64,000 nt of DNA, from positions 1 through 64,000 of the forward strand of contig JABHRS010000005.1 of assembly GCA_018670085.1 (NCBI GenBank). Direction: 5' to 3'. The notes under the pieces are model-generated. The model was not told the DNA's origin, searched no databases, and saw only the letters and a list, made by a program, of their open reading frames with translations. Position numbers and translations under genes: made by a program. Each line of letters starts with the position of its first letter. Position 1 is the stretch's first letter. Positions 1-10,007 of this stretch are shown here, in pieces. The DNA comes from an archaeon (GTDB lineage Archaea; Nanobdellota; Nanobdellia; Woesearchaeales; GW2011-AR9).

Positions 1-1608
1 TGCAGTGTTTGAGACAGCTGTATTTGTAAGAGCATCATAACAAGTAAGATATGTTGTGAACTCATCTGCAGTATTGGGTGCGTTTAATCCACTATCAGTC
101 CAATCATCACTTGTGATTGCAACAGTTGATTCAACGTTTGGTGCATAAGCTGTGTATGTTCCAAGACCAGTTGAATCTAAACTTACTTCACAAAAGATGT
201 AGTCAGAAACTGCTTCAACATTAGTAAATGAAAGAATAGCTTCTGAAAAACTTGACCAAACATATGCTTCACTGGTTAATTCTACAACAGGTGCTGTAGT
301 ATCAATTGTAAAGTCAATCTCACTAGTTGCAGTGTTTCCACTTAAGTCAGATGATTCTACTACAATTGTGTAAGTCTCATCTGGAACATCACTGGTTGTT
401 ACAGTGTCAGTATATGATCCGCTGAAACCAGAGGCAATTGAAGAATCTTCGACTATATTACCTTGGCTATCTGTGATAGTTATACTAAAACTATCTGCGC
501 CAATGTTATCAGTCACAGTCACATCAATATCAAAAGTAATTGTACTAGCACTCATTACAACATTATCATTTGGTGAATTAAAAGTAATGGTAGGCGCTAA
601 TGTATCAATTACTGAAAAAGTATAAGTTTCTGAACTTACTGTATACATCTCATCATAACAATCAATTTGATAACTGTAATCACCTAGTTCATCATAAGTG
701 CTTGCTGATTCAAAAGCTGTAGTTGTCAATTCAGTAATTTCAAATAAGTAATCCACAACTGAGGTGTCTGGTCCAGTTATGTCTAAAAGACAGTATAGAG
801 TTAGACTATCAACAAAGTTATCATCAATTGTAGCTTGAATTGTATATGAATTTTCGAATACAGTAGCATCAGTTACAGCAACAATAGTTGGTGCAACAGT
901 ATCATAGTAGATTGAGTATGCTAAGGTTTCAACATTTCCTACAATATCAGTTGCTGTGATTGTAGCATCAATTGTACCTTCATCAAAACTAGATGGATCA
1001 AAATCTGTAACCCAAATATCTACCCCGTTTTCATCCACAGAATCAAAACCTAAGGGACTTGTTTGTGTATTTGAACCGTCATCAAAGAAAATTGAAACTG
1101 AGTCTACTGCACTATTATCAGACACATAAACACTAAGAGTTGATACAGCACTTAGAGTGTTTGGAGTAATAGCATAGTTTTCTTCAACAATGTTATCTTC
1201 AAAACTTGGACTACTTGCATCTATAATTACATCAGAGAAAGTTGAACTTGATAATATATTACCTGACATATCTTGGACAGCGATAAAAAATGAGATTGTG
1301 TCGCCGTCATTATATTGACTAAGGATAGATAAATCACCTGTTGTGAAATAACCATTCTCTTCTTGTAGGCTATCACTTGACCAACTGATAACTGCTGGTG
1401 TGATCCCATCAGTTGTTTGCAGTGTCACGCTAAAAAGTAAATCATCGGCATATACATGCATGATAGACTCTTCGGATAAATATCCACTTTCAGTTGAGAT
1501 ATCATAATTTCCATTTTCAAATTGGATATCATCAATTGTGATCGCAGCTACCGATGGTAGTGCAATCATTAATACCATAAATACTAACAACATTTTAATT
1601 ATATTCAT
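1..1608 (-). CDS. Large secreted/surface protein with repeated Ig-like/cadherin-like domains (partial, C-terminus beyond window)
   Basis: Minus-strand reading frame from ATG at 1608 (MNIIKMLLVFMVLMIALPSVAAITIDD..., signal peptide) preceded by AAGGTGA SD; open to window edge; Thr/Ser/Asp-rich beta-repeat composition. Not in the ORF track because it runs off the edge. Confidence 0.8.
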   Translation of the reverse strand, partial: MNIIKMLLVFMVLMIALPSVAAITIDDIQFENGNYDISTESGYLSEESIMHVYADDLLFSVTLQTTDGITPAVISWSSDSLQEENGYFTTGDLSILSQYNDGDTISFFIAVQDMSGNILSSSTFSDVIIDASSPSFEDNIVEENYAITPNTLSAVSTLSVYVSDNSAVDSVSIFFDDGSNTQTSPLGFDSVDENGVDIWVTDFDPSSFDEGTIDATITATDIVGNVETLAYSIYYDTVAPTIVAVTDATVFENSYTIQATIDDNFVDSLTLYCLLDITGPDTSVVDYLFEITELTTTAFESASTYDELGDYSYQIDCYDEMYTVSSETYTFSVIDTLAPTITFNSPNDNVVMSASTITFDIDVTVTDNIGADSFSITITDSQGNIVEDSSIASGFSGSYTDTVTTSDVPDETYTIVVESSDLSGNTATSEIDFTIDTTAPVVELTSEAYVWSSFSEAILSFTNVEAVSDYIFCEVSLDSTGLGTYTAYAPNVESTVAITSDDWTDSGLNAPNTADEFTTYLTCYDALTNTAVSNTA

Positions 1609-1746
1609 ATTATTCACCTTTTGTTTATTTTGGAGAATTATGAATTTTATCAGCTCTCCAAAATTACTTTTTGAGAGCTGTTTTAAGAAATTCGATGATT
1701 CCAGGTTGTTAATGCAGCTAACCTAGTTGTAAAAAAACTTACGACA

Positions 1747-1784
1747 TTTATAAACTTTTCGGTGTATTTGTTACTATCAAGTAG
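1747..1784 (-). promoter_or_regulatory. Inverted repeat CTACTTGATAGTAA + 17 bp + TTATAAA box
   Basis: Minus strand CTACTTGATAGTAA-CAAATACACCGAAAAGT-TTATAAAT upstream of the Ig-like protein gene. Confidence 0.6.
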
Positions 1785-1917
1785 TTTATTTCTGGATTTG
1801 ACACTATGTTGCTAAATATTATAGAAGTGATAACATGTTTCTCTAATCAAAATTTGTTTAAATAGTTTGTGGAAATTTGAGATATTACTAAGTTAATAAT
1901 AGTTAATATGCACAGAA

Positions 1918-4317
1918 TCATTGATTCTGGCTGGAGTCGTAGGAGATAGCATCTTGAACAGTATCGAAACCTACTGACTGAGACAATGAGTTTAAAGCAA
2001 ATAGATTCTTTATCATAAGCGACATTTTTATTGGAAATTTTAAGTTTGATTGGCGAATATATCTTACTACATCTCCTAATTGCTGCACACCCTCAGACTC
2101 ATCTATAATTCTTTCAACCTTATTTTTGAATCCCTGCCCAACATGATCATTATATTGTTGTAAATACGTTGCAATAGTTTCTGCTTTGGCCACACTTGGA
2201 ACATCTTGACCCATTGTATAAAGTAATGCTTGATCTTGGAAGTCTAATTCTAGGAAATAGTTACGATCTAAAATTGCAACTTCTCCATCGTCAGTTATTC
2301 TAAAATTTCCTGGATGAACATCTGAGTGTACATGACCGCTTGCAATTTGACTTAAATAGTTTTGAGCAAGTAATGAGACTATTGCTTTTGTATCATGACC
2401 TCGGCTTGCAAGTTCTGCTTCTTGAGTTAGATTTACTCCGTCAATATATTCTTCACGTTTAAAATATTTATTTTCAACTCCAGTTGATATTGGAACCCTA
2501 ATCTTGTATTCTAGGGAACTCTCTGAGGCGGTGGGATTGGTACTTGTGAACCCATGATTTTGGTCGTAGAACTTTTTATCTTTTTCCAAAAAATTAGTGA
2601 AACTAATGTCTTTGAGAATCCACTCTCTGATGTCATCCAAAAGAGGAATTGCAATTTTGTATGCAGGATCTTTTTCTGCTTTTGCTTGAATAATTTCTTT
2701 CATCACGTTAAAAGAAACTTCTGTATGAAAATCAGCATTTGGATTTAATACTTTTACAACTTCAGTTTCACCGCTTGCTGTTACAACTTTGTAAACTGTC
2801 ATTAAAGATCCACCACCTATTGCTGGTAAGAACTCTACAACTTCATCTTTGAAACCATCCCATTCTCTTTCAAGTAACATGTAAGCTGCAAGTTTACTTT
2901 GTCCTGCAACGCCGTCATAAACTTGGTTAAACTCTTGTTGGTATTCTTCTGGGATTGTTACATATTGACCAAGCATTTGTAAGAACCTTACTCCAGGGGC
3001 CCCTAGGTTTTTTGCTGCTGTTACAATGAATTCTAGAACAGATAGTTTACCTTCTGATCTGGATTTTGGTTTTCCAATAATTTTGTCAAGTTTACTTGAG
3101 TTAGTTTTTCTTTTTCTGGATTTAGTACTTTTCCTATTACTCTCCAACTCCATTTCTATTTGACCTCTTATGTTATCATTGGTTTGATTAAAATCAAGTA
3201 CTTCTTTCCAGGAATCCCTGATGCCATATTCATCAAGTATATACTGAGTAAATTCATCTTCTACATCTTCACCTCTAACCATTCTTAGCTGTAATTCGGC
3301 TTCCTCATCTGAAGGGATGAAACTTCTGTTTGTTTTAACAACTTGGGCTTCGATCAAAGTTTTGATGTCTGTACTATCTTTAGGTGGATTTAATATTTGA
3401 TCCATTAATAGAGGCACAACTACAAAATATAAATTTTCAATATCAGCGTTTAACACAAATTCTTCAGTAATACCTGAAATGTTTTGATACCAGGCAAGAT
3501 CGGTTTTTCCAATTGGCTCTTCTAATACTTCACTCATCATCGCTGAATGGAGATCTCTTCTACCCACAGGAGATGTTAAAATACCTTTTTCCCCTGTTAA
3601 GACTGCTCTAATTATGGAGTATCTTTGATGAACTGGCGCTCTATAAAGTGACTGAGCTACTTCATCAACACTTCTTAATTGACCAACAGTAGAATATAAT
3701 ATTTTCTTTAGAGGGAGTTCATCGTGTTGTGATTTTAACATTGCTGAAAAAAGATTAAACATGGATTTATTGGTATCGACTTTTTGCATTAATTCTTCAA
3801 AAATAACTAAATTTTTTAAACTAGGTGTTTCCTCTTGTAGATTTAGAATACGATCAATTCTAGTAGATAATTTTTCAAAATCCGCATGAGTTGTTGCTTT
3901 TTCTTCAACAAATTTTATCACAGGAACACTAGTTCTTAAATTTTTTTGAACATGCTCATTCATTAAAAAATCATAACCTTGATCAAATGAAGTATCTAAT
4001 AATCTTTCCAAAGTCATTTCTTGCAAGCTTGAGCTTTGAGAACCGTTTGGGATAAAATAAGATAGCTGAAATAAACAACTTGTATGTTCTAGATCAGATA
4101 AATCAAATTTTGAGCCTGATAAAGTTTCTTTGACAATTTTCCACCTATCTTCGCCAGATCCTTTGATAGTTGTTTTACCGTAGAGCCCTAAATAATCTTT
4201 AAATATCTGGTTTTTTTCAGATATGCTAGTAGCAGCTTTTAACTCGTGGAGTAGATAACTGTCACGTAGTTTTTCAACCATAGTATGTTCTACATTAATT
4301 CTTGATGTCTGCGTCAT
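1918..4317 (-). CDS. AarF/UbiB (ABC1)-family kinase-like protein
   Basis: 799 aa ORF; SGHVHSDVHPGNFRITDDGEVAILDRN matches the UbiB/ABC1 catalytic segment (HxDxHPGN...DxG-like); GGGSLMTVYKV...EVVKVLNP N-lobe. Confidence 0.75.
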   Translation of the reverse strand: MTQTSRINVEHTMVEKLRDSYLLHELKAATSISEKNQIFKDYLGLYGKTTIKGSGEDRWKIVKETLSGSKFDLSDLEHTSCLFQLSYFIPNGSQSSSLQEMTLERLLDTSFDQGYDFLMNEHVQKNLRTSVPVIKFVEEKATTHADFEKLSTRIDRILNLQEETPSLKNLVIFEELMQKVDTNKSMFNLFSAMLKSQHDELPLKKILYSTVGQLRSVDEVAQSLYRAPVHQRYSIIRAVLTGEKGILTSPVGRRDLHSAMMSEVLEEPIGKTDLAWYQNISGITEEFVLNADIENLYFVVVPLLMDQILNPPKDSTDIKTLIEAQVVKTNRSFIPSDEEAELQLRMVRGEDVEDEFTQYILDEYGIRDSWKEVLDFNQTNDNIRGQIEMELESNRKSTKSRKRKTNSSKLDKIIGKPKSRSEGKLSVLEFIVTAAKNLGAPGVRFLQMLGQYVTIPEEYQQEFNQVYDGVAGQSKLAAYMLLEREWDGFKDEVVEFLPAIGGGSLMTVYKVVTASGETEVVKVLNPNADFHTEVSFNVMKEIIQAKAEKDPAYKIAIPLLDDIREWILKDISFTNFLEKDKKFYDQNHGFTSTNPTASESSLEYKIRVPISTGVENKYFKREEYIDGVNLTQEAELASRGHDTKAIVSLLAQNYLSQIASGHVHSDVHPGNFRITDDGEVAILDRNYFLELDFQDQALLYTMGQDVPSVAKAETIATYLQQYNDHVGQGFKNKVERIIDESEGVQQLGDVVRYIRQSNLKFPIKMSLMIKNLFALNSLSQSVGFDTVQDAISYDSSQNQ

Positions 4318-6233
4318 TTTACAAAAGGATATTTTTCTATTAATTTATCATCTGAAGTCATAGCTTCTTGAATTTCAAAGAGTGTTCTTTGATAATTTTT
4401 TGATTTAGGTTTATTTGATTCACGTTCAATTACATCATCAATATTACCTGCTAAACTTGGTGGTACACCATAAGGGAATACTGCTCTATAAGTAAGAATT
4501 TGATCACTAATGTTTTCAATGGTACTTTTTCCAGTTAAACCACTAACAATTTTTGTAATTAAACCAATAGTTATTCGGTATTCCCTCAAATTCTGACCGT
4601 CAATTAAGGGTATTTCATCACCTAACATATGTTCTCTTAATCTTTGATAAATTTGTTTTTTATCTCCAGCAAATGAGTTAACATATCTGTTAATCTTTCT
4701 TCTTCTTCTTTTTAACCAATTTGTATGTATCTCAGTTTGCTTTCTGTGTAAACTCCTTTTCTCTCCATCTTCATGGTCACGATATGATAAATCGGCAGGA
4801 GGAGGGATGACATCACTGAGTAATTCTAATAAGTCTCCTCTTCCTTCAGCAAGTTTTGGTTTCAAATGATGGTAACTCTTTCCGGCACTCTCAATGCAAA
4901 TTTGATATTGCATTTTGGAAATTTTGGATTTAAACTGATCAGAATATTCTTTCAGTTTTGGGTCGCTTGTTCTAAAATTATACAGACCTGCAACAAAGAA
5001 TTTCGCCATTATTTGATCTTTAACCTCTTCTTGACTATAAGAGATAAAAATTGATGAAAAAGCATTTGAAACACGTTCTGAATATTCAAAATATCTTGTT
5101 GAATTAAAAGACTCATCAATAAAATAATCATCTTCTGAAATGTCTGCTGCAAGGGATTCAACTAGTTTGACTGTTAGATCAATTTTTGTTCCAGCTATTG
5201 ATAGTTCTGATAATTTATCACTATCAATTATTGAAATAATACGATCCATAGTTTCAACAGGATTATCAAATTCATCAAAAAAACCATTTGTTAGATCGTG
5301 CTCCCCATAGTTGTCTGCCGTGATGTCAACGGCACAGGTTGCTGCTTGGATGATTCCAGAAAGTAGTTTTGAATCAGAGTTTGACATACCGGAGAGACTG
5401 ATTTTCTTTGGGATTATTTTTGAAATATCTTCTAACACTTCTTCTATAAATTCTATTTTATTTGAACTTGGTGAAGCATTTTTTACTGCATGATACTGAG
5501 TTATTAATGAAGTGTTTATTGCAATTAATTGATGCAAAGTAAAATCTTCTAAATAATTTCTAGATCTGAGAAACTGATCCATATCTTTGATGTCAAATGA
5601 TTCAACAACATTTTTTTGATAACCCTTAGAAGCATATTTACTAACAAAGCCAGGCAAATCAGTTGTTGCATATTCTAAACCAGCAATATCAATTATCTTT
5701 GTGCTCCAAAATACGTTTAACAGACGATCTAAACTACTGCCGTGAACTGTAGCAGATTCATTTTTTTGATGTGATAATTTTTTCAAAAATATGATCCCAC
5801 CATAAGGGTTTTCACCTTCTTCAACATCTAAAAGTGATCCTTGGTCCGCACGATATTCTAAGTATCTGGCAACTCCAATTTCACCACCTGCAGCATTGAT
5901 TCGAGCTAGATGCCCTTCTTGAAGATGCTTGAATTCATGACCTAAAACAAAACGTAATTCTTCTTCAGATTCAATGAAATCTAATAGTCCACGTGAGAGT
6001 GAAATGTTTCCACTTAGTGATGCCAAAGCATTTACTTGTTTCCAGTTATCATTAATTATAACTTCAATATCTTCAGCACCGTCTTTTTTGCCAAAATTTT
6101 GTTGAAAGAATTCATTTACCCAAACTGATACTTGATGCTCTGGATCTAATTTCCCATATCTAGCTTCATGCTGTTTTTCAGCAAATTGGCCTACAAGTGA
6201 GTTTGCTTGGTCATTACCCGCACCAGATACCAT
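4314..6233 (-). CDS. M48-like metallopeptidase, soluble
   Basis: FVLGHEFKHLQEGHLARI (HExxH) followed by EYRADQGSL (downstream E ligand); stop overlaps next start as ATGA. Confidence 0.75.
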   Translation of the reverse strand: MVSGAGNDQANSLVGQFAEKQHEARYGKLDPEHQVSVWVNEFFQQNFGKKDGAEDIEVIINDNWKQVNALASLSGNISLSRGLLDFIESEEELRFVLGHEFKHLQEGHLARINAAGGEIGVARYLEYRADQGSLLDVEEGENPYGGIIFLKKLSHQKNESATVHGSSLDRLLNVFWSTKIIDIAGLEYATTDLPGFVSKYASKGYQKNVVESFDIKDMDQFLRSRNYLEDFTLHQLIAINTSLITQYHAVKNASPSSNKIEFIEEVLEDISKIIPKKISLSGMSNSDSKLLSGIIQAATCAVDITADNYGEHDLTNGFFDEFDNPVETMDRIISIIDSDKLSELSIAGTKIDLTVKLVESLAADISEDDYFIDESFNSTRYFEYSERVSNAFSSIFISYSQEEVKDQIMAKFFVAGLYNFRTSDPKLKEYSDQFKSKISKMQYQICIESAGKSYHHLKPKLAEGRGDLLELLSDVIPPPADLSYRDHEDGEKRSLHRKQTEIHTNWLKRRRRKINRYVNSFAGDKKQIYQRLREHMLGDEIPLIDGQNLREYRITIGLITKIVSGLTGKSTIENISDQILTYRAVFPYGVPPSLAGNIDDVIERESNKPKSKNYQRTLFEIQEAMTSDDKLIEKYPFVK

Positions 6234-6257
6234 AATGAGATAATTTTGTGCCTGTTA

Positions 6258-6295
6258 GTTATAAACTTTTTGGGCAGTTTACTACTAAGCAGAAG
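6258..6295 (-). promoter_or_regulatory. Degenerate inverted repeat CTTCTGCTTAGTAG + 17 bp + TTATAAC
   Basis: Minus strand CTTCTGCTTAGTAG-TAAACTGCCCAAAAAGT-TTATAAC upstream of M48-UbiB pair. Confidence 0.5.
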
Positions 6296-6350
6296 TAATC
6301 TGGTTTCTGACTACTATTTTTGTTTTTGGACAAACTCATTACTTAGAGTG

Positions 6351-6388
6351 TCACTATCAAGTGATTAATTGACCAAAAAGCTTATAAA
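6351..6388 (+). promoter_or_regulatory. Inverted repeat TCACTATCAAGTGA + 17 bp + TTATAAA; second palindrome TCACTGTACAGTGA (6392-6405) between TATA and ATG
   Basis: Direct reading; TTATAAA starts 28 nt before ATG 6410. Confidence 0.6.
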
Positions 6389-6409
6389 TGGTCACTGTAC
6401 AGTGATACT

Positions 6410-7246
6410 ATGTACAACTTAGCCAATATTGTGATGAAAAATCAGGACAATGATAGTTCTAGAGATGAGAATCCAGTGAAGTTGTACTCTGACAATCCTG
6501 CTGGAAATTTGGATTCAAATTATGTGGAATCTAATGACTTGTTTGACATTACAGACAGATTGGCAGGAGCAGTTGGTGAATTTTTTTCAGATTCTAATCC
6601 CAGTAATACTAAAGATAGAATTGCTAGATTTCAGGAAAATATGTATGTCTATCACAGTGATTTGAATGCTAGATTAAAATTTTTGCCAGAAAGTTTGAGT
6701 GAAGATCACTATAAGTTAGGATTATCCGATGATAGACTAATACTGCAAGCAATTGAGAATTATGTTGAAGCTCATGATGATTTCTCTGGTCATCAAAAAG
6801 AAATTATGTATGCTGCTATTGAAGGTAGAAGTATTGATATGAGGGTATTCATGGGATCAGATGAAGTTCAAACGCTTCTGAGGTTGTTTGTTAAGGAAAA
6901 GGTTGATCCTTCGCTGGTTGTAGTTCCAACTTATGCTGAGATATCTGAGTGGCAGTCATGTGCAGATGGAACAGAAAGTATTGACCATGAATTGGAAACT
7001 CAGTGGCAAAAGGATATCTTTAATAGACCCGAAGAGATGGAAACCACTCGTATTCTTCCTGCATCCACAGATGAGATTGAGACTGCTTCTATCTTGGTCG
7101 CAGCTGATCCTGAATTAGAGGTAGAGACAGCTGAATTCCTCTATGGAACTGTTCCATTTAGCGATCATAAAAAGACTGTTGTGGAAGGTCCTATGGATGC
7201 TGTTGCGGCGTTAGATTTGCACACTAAATATTCATTTGGTGGATAA
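6410..7246 (+). CDS. Hypothetical protein
   Basis: 278 aa ORF, TATA-box spaced for leaderless transcript. Confidence 0.7.
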   Translation: MYNLANIVMKNQDNDSSRDENPVKLYSDNPAGNLDSNYVESNDLFDITDRLAGAVGEFFSDSNPSNTKDRIARFQENMYVYHSDLNARLKFLPESLSEDHYKLGLSDDRLILQAIENYVEAHDDFSGHQKEIMYAAIEGRSIDMRVFMGSDEVQTLLRLFVKEKVDPSLVVVPTYAEISEWQSCADGTESIDHELETQWQKDIFNRPEEMETTRILPASTDEIETASILVAADPELEVETAEFLYGTVPFSDHKKTVVEGPMDAVAALDLHTKYSFGG

Positions 7247-7307
7247 TAATTTTACTAAACATTTTAACATTCTAAGTATTTCTCTTTTCAAGTGACTACA
7301 AATGTTT

Positions 7308-7446
7308 TTATACTAGCTAGGATCTTACGATATTACCTTTTACGAATTCGTAAGAAGAGGTTTTCGTGCTAGAAAAACCAGCTGGTTGGGGTTTTCGAAC
7401 CTTGTAAAAACCTGTCTCGAAAGTTTCGTAAAAGGTATCTTTTTTC
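7308..7446 (+). ncRNA. Candidate structured small RNA or leader RNA upstream of PIG-L/GT4 genes
   Basis: TATA-like TTATACT at 7308; 13-bp perfect terminal helix 7334-7346/7425-7437 (TACCTTTTACGAA/TTCGTAAAAGGTA); internal hairpin GGTT-TTCG-AACC 7390-7401; T6 run 7440-7445. Confidence 0.55.
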
Positions 7447-7513
7447 TGAATTGTGGATTTTTGAAGTAAAAAAATACAAAGTTTTTTGAAGCAATCTATC
7501 GTTTCTAATATCT

Positions 7514-8254
7514 ATGAGTCAAAAGTTACAAAATGCTACAAAAAATCAAGAGACAGTATTTGTTTTCAGTGCGCACTCTGATGATTTTGTGATTGGTTGC
7601 GGTGGAACTATTGCAAAATATGCCAAGCTTGGAATTAACGTTCGATGTTATGTATTCAGCTATGGAGAAAAATCACACCCATGGATGGCTGCTGCCGAAG
7701 TTAAAAAGATGCGAGCCGATGAATGCTACGCTGCCAGTGAAGTTTTAGGGTGTAATACCAAAATTTTTGATTTAATGGAACTTAGCATTCGCTCAGATGC
7801 CAAATTGAAAGGCACAGTTAAATTTTTAGAAAAACAAGTTGAAAAGTATAGACCAAGTAAAATATTTGTGCACAGCAAAGAAGATCCCCATCCTGATCAC
7901 AAGGACGTTCATGCACTAAGTATGCAACTAATAAAGAGAATTGATGAAAAATTAATCCCTGATGTTTATGTATACTCTGTATGGAACCCTTTTGAGTTTA
8001 AAACTACTTATCCTTCAATGTTCGTTGATGTGAAAGATAATTTTGAAACAAAACTTGAAGCTATGCGAAAATTTCCAAGCCAAACAGTTCATGTAATCTT
8101 TCCAGTGTTTTTATTGCTTTTTAGAGGATTCAAAGATGGATTTTTCAGTGGACATAAACTTGCAGAGAAATTCTTTTTAGTTAAAACAAGTAGTATTACA
8201 GCAGTCACAGCAGTTAAAAAAAAGATTAAATTAAAAGAAAAAAGATTAAAATAA
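7514..8254 (+). CDS. PIG-L/LmbE family deacetylase
   Basis: FVFSAHSDDFVIGCGGTIAKYA (AHxDD) and HSKEDPHPDHKDVH (HPDH). Confidence 0.85.
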   Translation: MSQKLQNATKNQETVFVFSAHSDDFVIGCGGTIAKYAKLGINVRCYVFSYGEKSHPWMAAAEVKKMRADECYAASEVLGCNTKIFDLMELSIRSDAKLKGTVKFLEKQVEKYRPSKIFVHSKEDPHPDHKDVHALSMQLIKRIDEKLIPDVYVYSVWNPFEFKTTYPSMFVDVKDNFETKLEAMRKFPSQTVHVIFPVFLLLFRGFKDGFFSGHKLAEKFFLVKTSSITAVTAVKKKIKLKEKRLK

Positions 8255-8312
8255 CATTCAGAGAAAAATAACAATTAATAATTAACAGTAGATATAGGAA
8301 AATGGTGCTTTA

Positions 8313-9503
8313 ATGAAATCAAAAAAGATTGCGAATAATGGATCCAAACATCAATCCAAAAAGCACATTAAACCAAAATTATTGATTGTAGCTGATACTT
8401 ATGAACCTAAAGTTGATGGGACTTATATTTTTATGAAAGAATTTATCAAACGTACAACAAATGATTTTGATATTTCTTTACTTGTACCACGCTATCGGAA
8501 TCAGAAAGACACAAAACATTTACACTTTGTTGATGTATCAAAAAGGTTTGTTTTATCTGGCTACTCAAACGTTGCTATTAGTTTTCGAAACCTGCGAAAA
8601 ACTATCAAGGCGATCAAAGAAAATGAGATTATATTTATTCAAGGTCCTGCGTTACTTAGTTTCTTTTCAATGTTTTTGGGTCGACGTTATAAAAAAAAAG
8701 TTGTTAGTTATTTACATGTGTTAGGTTGGGAACTGTTTGAAAAATTTCTACCAATAAAATTTTTTGATTTCTTTTTAAGAATGACACGTAGAATGTCAAT
8801 GTGGTTTTATAATTTCAATGATATTGTTTGTATCCCATATGCTGGTGTTAGACGTGAATTAGTTAAAAGTGGTTTGAATTGTAGAGCAGAAGTTGCAAAT
8901 TTAGGGGTTGATATCAAACGCTTTTCACCAAGTACACACAAAGCAAAAAGTAAAACTGCAATTGGAATAGCTGAACATATCCAAGTTATCGGATATTGCG
9001 GCCGGGTATCAAAAGAAAAAAATGTCTTAACCTTACTTGAAGGATTTAAGAAATTGCGTGGACAAAGTGATTTAGTTTTGTTAATTGTAGGAGATGGTGA
9101 TCCTGAAATTATGGATGAACTCCGTCGACAAAGTAATTGTGTTTGCACTGGTTTTGTAGATGATGTTGAAAAATACATGCAGGCAATGGATATTTTTGTA
9201 ATGCCTTCATTAACTGAAACAACTTCACTTGCAACACTTGAAGCAATGTCTTGTGGATTGCCAGTAATTAGCAGTAAAGTTGGATTTATTGCCTCATACT
9301 TAGAGAAAGGATTTAATGGTGAATTTTTTCCTCGTGAAAATTCTACAATGCTCTCTATTAAAATTGAGAAATTTTTACGTGAACCATTGTATGCTGGTGG
9401 CCTTGGCCATAATGCTCGTAGGAAAGTTGCATATTCATTCTCTTGGGATCGCAGTGTGAAAAAGATTTCACGGATTCTGAAGAAGGTTCTTGGAGAGACT
9501 TAG
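8313..9503 (+). CDS. Glycosyltransferase family 4 (GT-B)
   Basis: GYCGRVSKEKNVLTLLEGF... LLIVGDG... FVMPSLTETTSLATLEAMSCGLPVISS (E-x7-E motif region). Confidence 0.88.
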   Translation: MKSKKIANNGSKHQSKKHIKPKLLIVADTYEPKVDGTYIFMKEFIKRTTNDFDISLLVPRYRNQKDTKHLHFVDVSKRFVLSGYSNVAISFRNLRKTIKAIKENEIIFIQGPALLSFFSMFLGRRYKKKVVSYLHVLGWELFEKFLPIKFFDFFLRMTRRMSMWFYNFNDIVCIPYAGVRRELVKSGLNCRAEVANLGVDIKRFSPSTHKAKSKTAIGIAEHIQVIGYCGRVSKEKNVLTLLEGFKKLRGQSDLVLLIVGDGDPEIMDELRRQSNCVCTGFVDDVEKYMQAMDIFVMPSLTETTSLATLEAMSCGLPVISSKVGFIASYLEKGFNGEFFPRENSTMLSIKIEKFLREPLYAGGLGHNARRKVAYSFSWDRSVKKISRILKKVLGET

Positions 9504-9612
9504 GTTCTTGTGTTTTATTTTATTTCTGATTTCATTTGTTGATGTTTTGATCCTGTAGAGGTATATACCTTATAGGCATAAGTCTTAAAAGCAAACTGAA
9601 AAACCAAAAGTA

Positions 9613-9852
9613 GTGATGACATACTATACAAACGAAGGGGAAAATGCTGAGGAGAAATTTTCAGCTGAAGATGGAGAGATTAGCAGCGAAGAAGAAGGCT
9701 TTATCAAAGGTTTTGAAGATGAAGAAGAAGCTGAAGAATGTGCTGAGTGCGGAAGTGCAATGCATGAAGAAATTGTCACCAAAATAATTGATGGTGAAGC
9801 TGTGAAGTTCTGTGGTAATGCTTGTGCTAAGGATTATGAAGATAGTATATAG
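9613..9852 (+). CDS. Small acidic TRASH-like metal-binding protein
   Basis: 79 aa; ECAECGSAM...VKFCGNACAKDYE (CxxC...CxxxC). Confidence 0.55.
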   Translation: MMTYYTNEGENAEEKFSAEDGEISSEEEGFIKGFEDEEEAEECAECGSAMHEEIVTKIIDGEAVKFCGNACAKDYEDSI

Positions 9853-10007
9853 GTGTTAATTTTTTTCTTTTTATATTTTATTTTTTTCTTGTTTTTGGGA
9901 GTATTTAGTTCATTTTGGATCTGTCTTGTGATTGCCAAAAATTACTAACTGAGTTGAACTTCATTCTTAATGTAGGAGGGAAAGCTTCTGACTGTTGAAT
10001 ATTTAAC

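Noticed and set aside
404-625. Plus-strand ORF 73 aa and other antisense ORFs (e.g. 2554-2748, 8807-9178, 26682-26999, 37509-37868, 47451-47750)
   Set aside because: All lie antisense to well-supported genes with no promoter, SD or recognisable domain.
7385-7405. GGTTTTCGAACC resembling a tRNA T-arm
   Set aside because: No acceptor/anticodon arm with tRNA geometry on either strand; better explained as a UUCG hairpin in the candidate RNA.
9559-9570. Palindrome AGGTATATACCT upstream of the TRASH-like gene
   Set aside because: Mostly TATA-box self-complementarity; no second copy or conserved spacing to support an operator.
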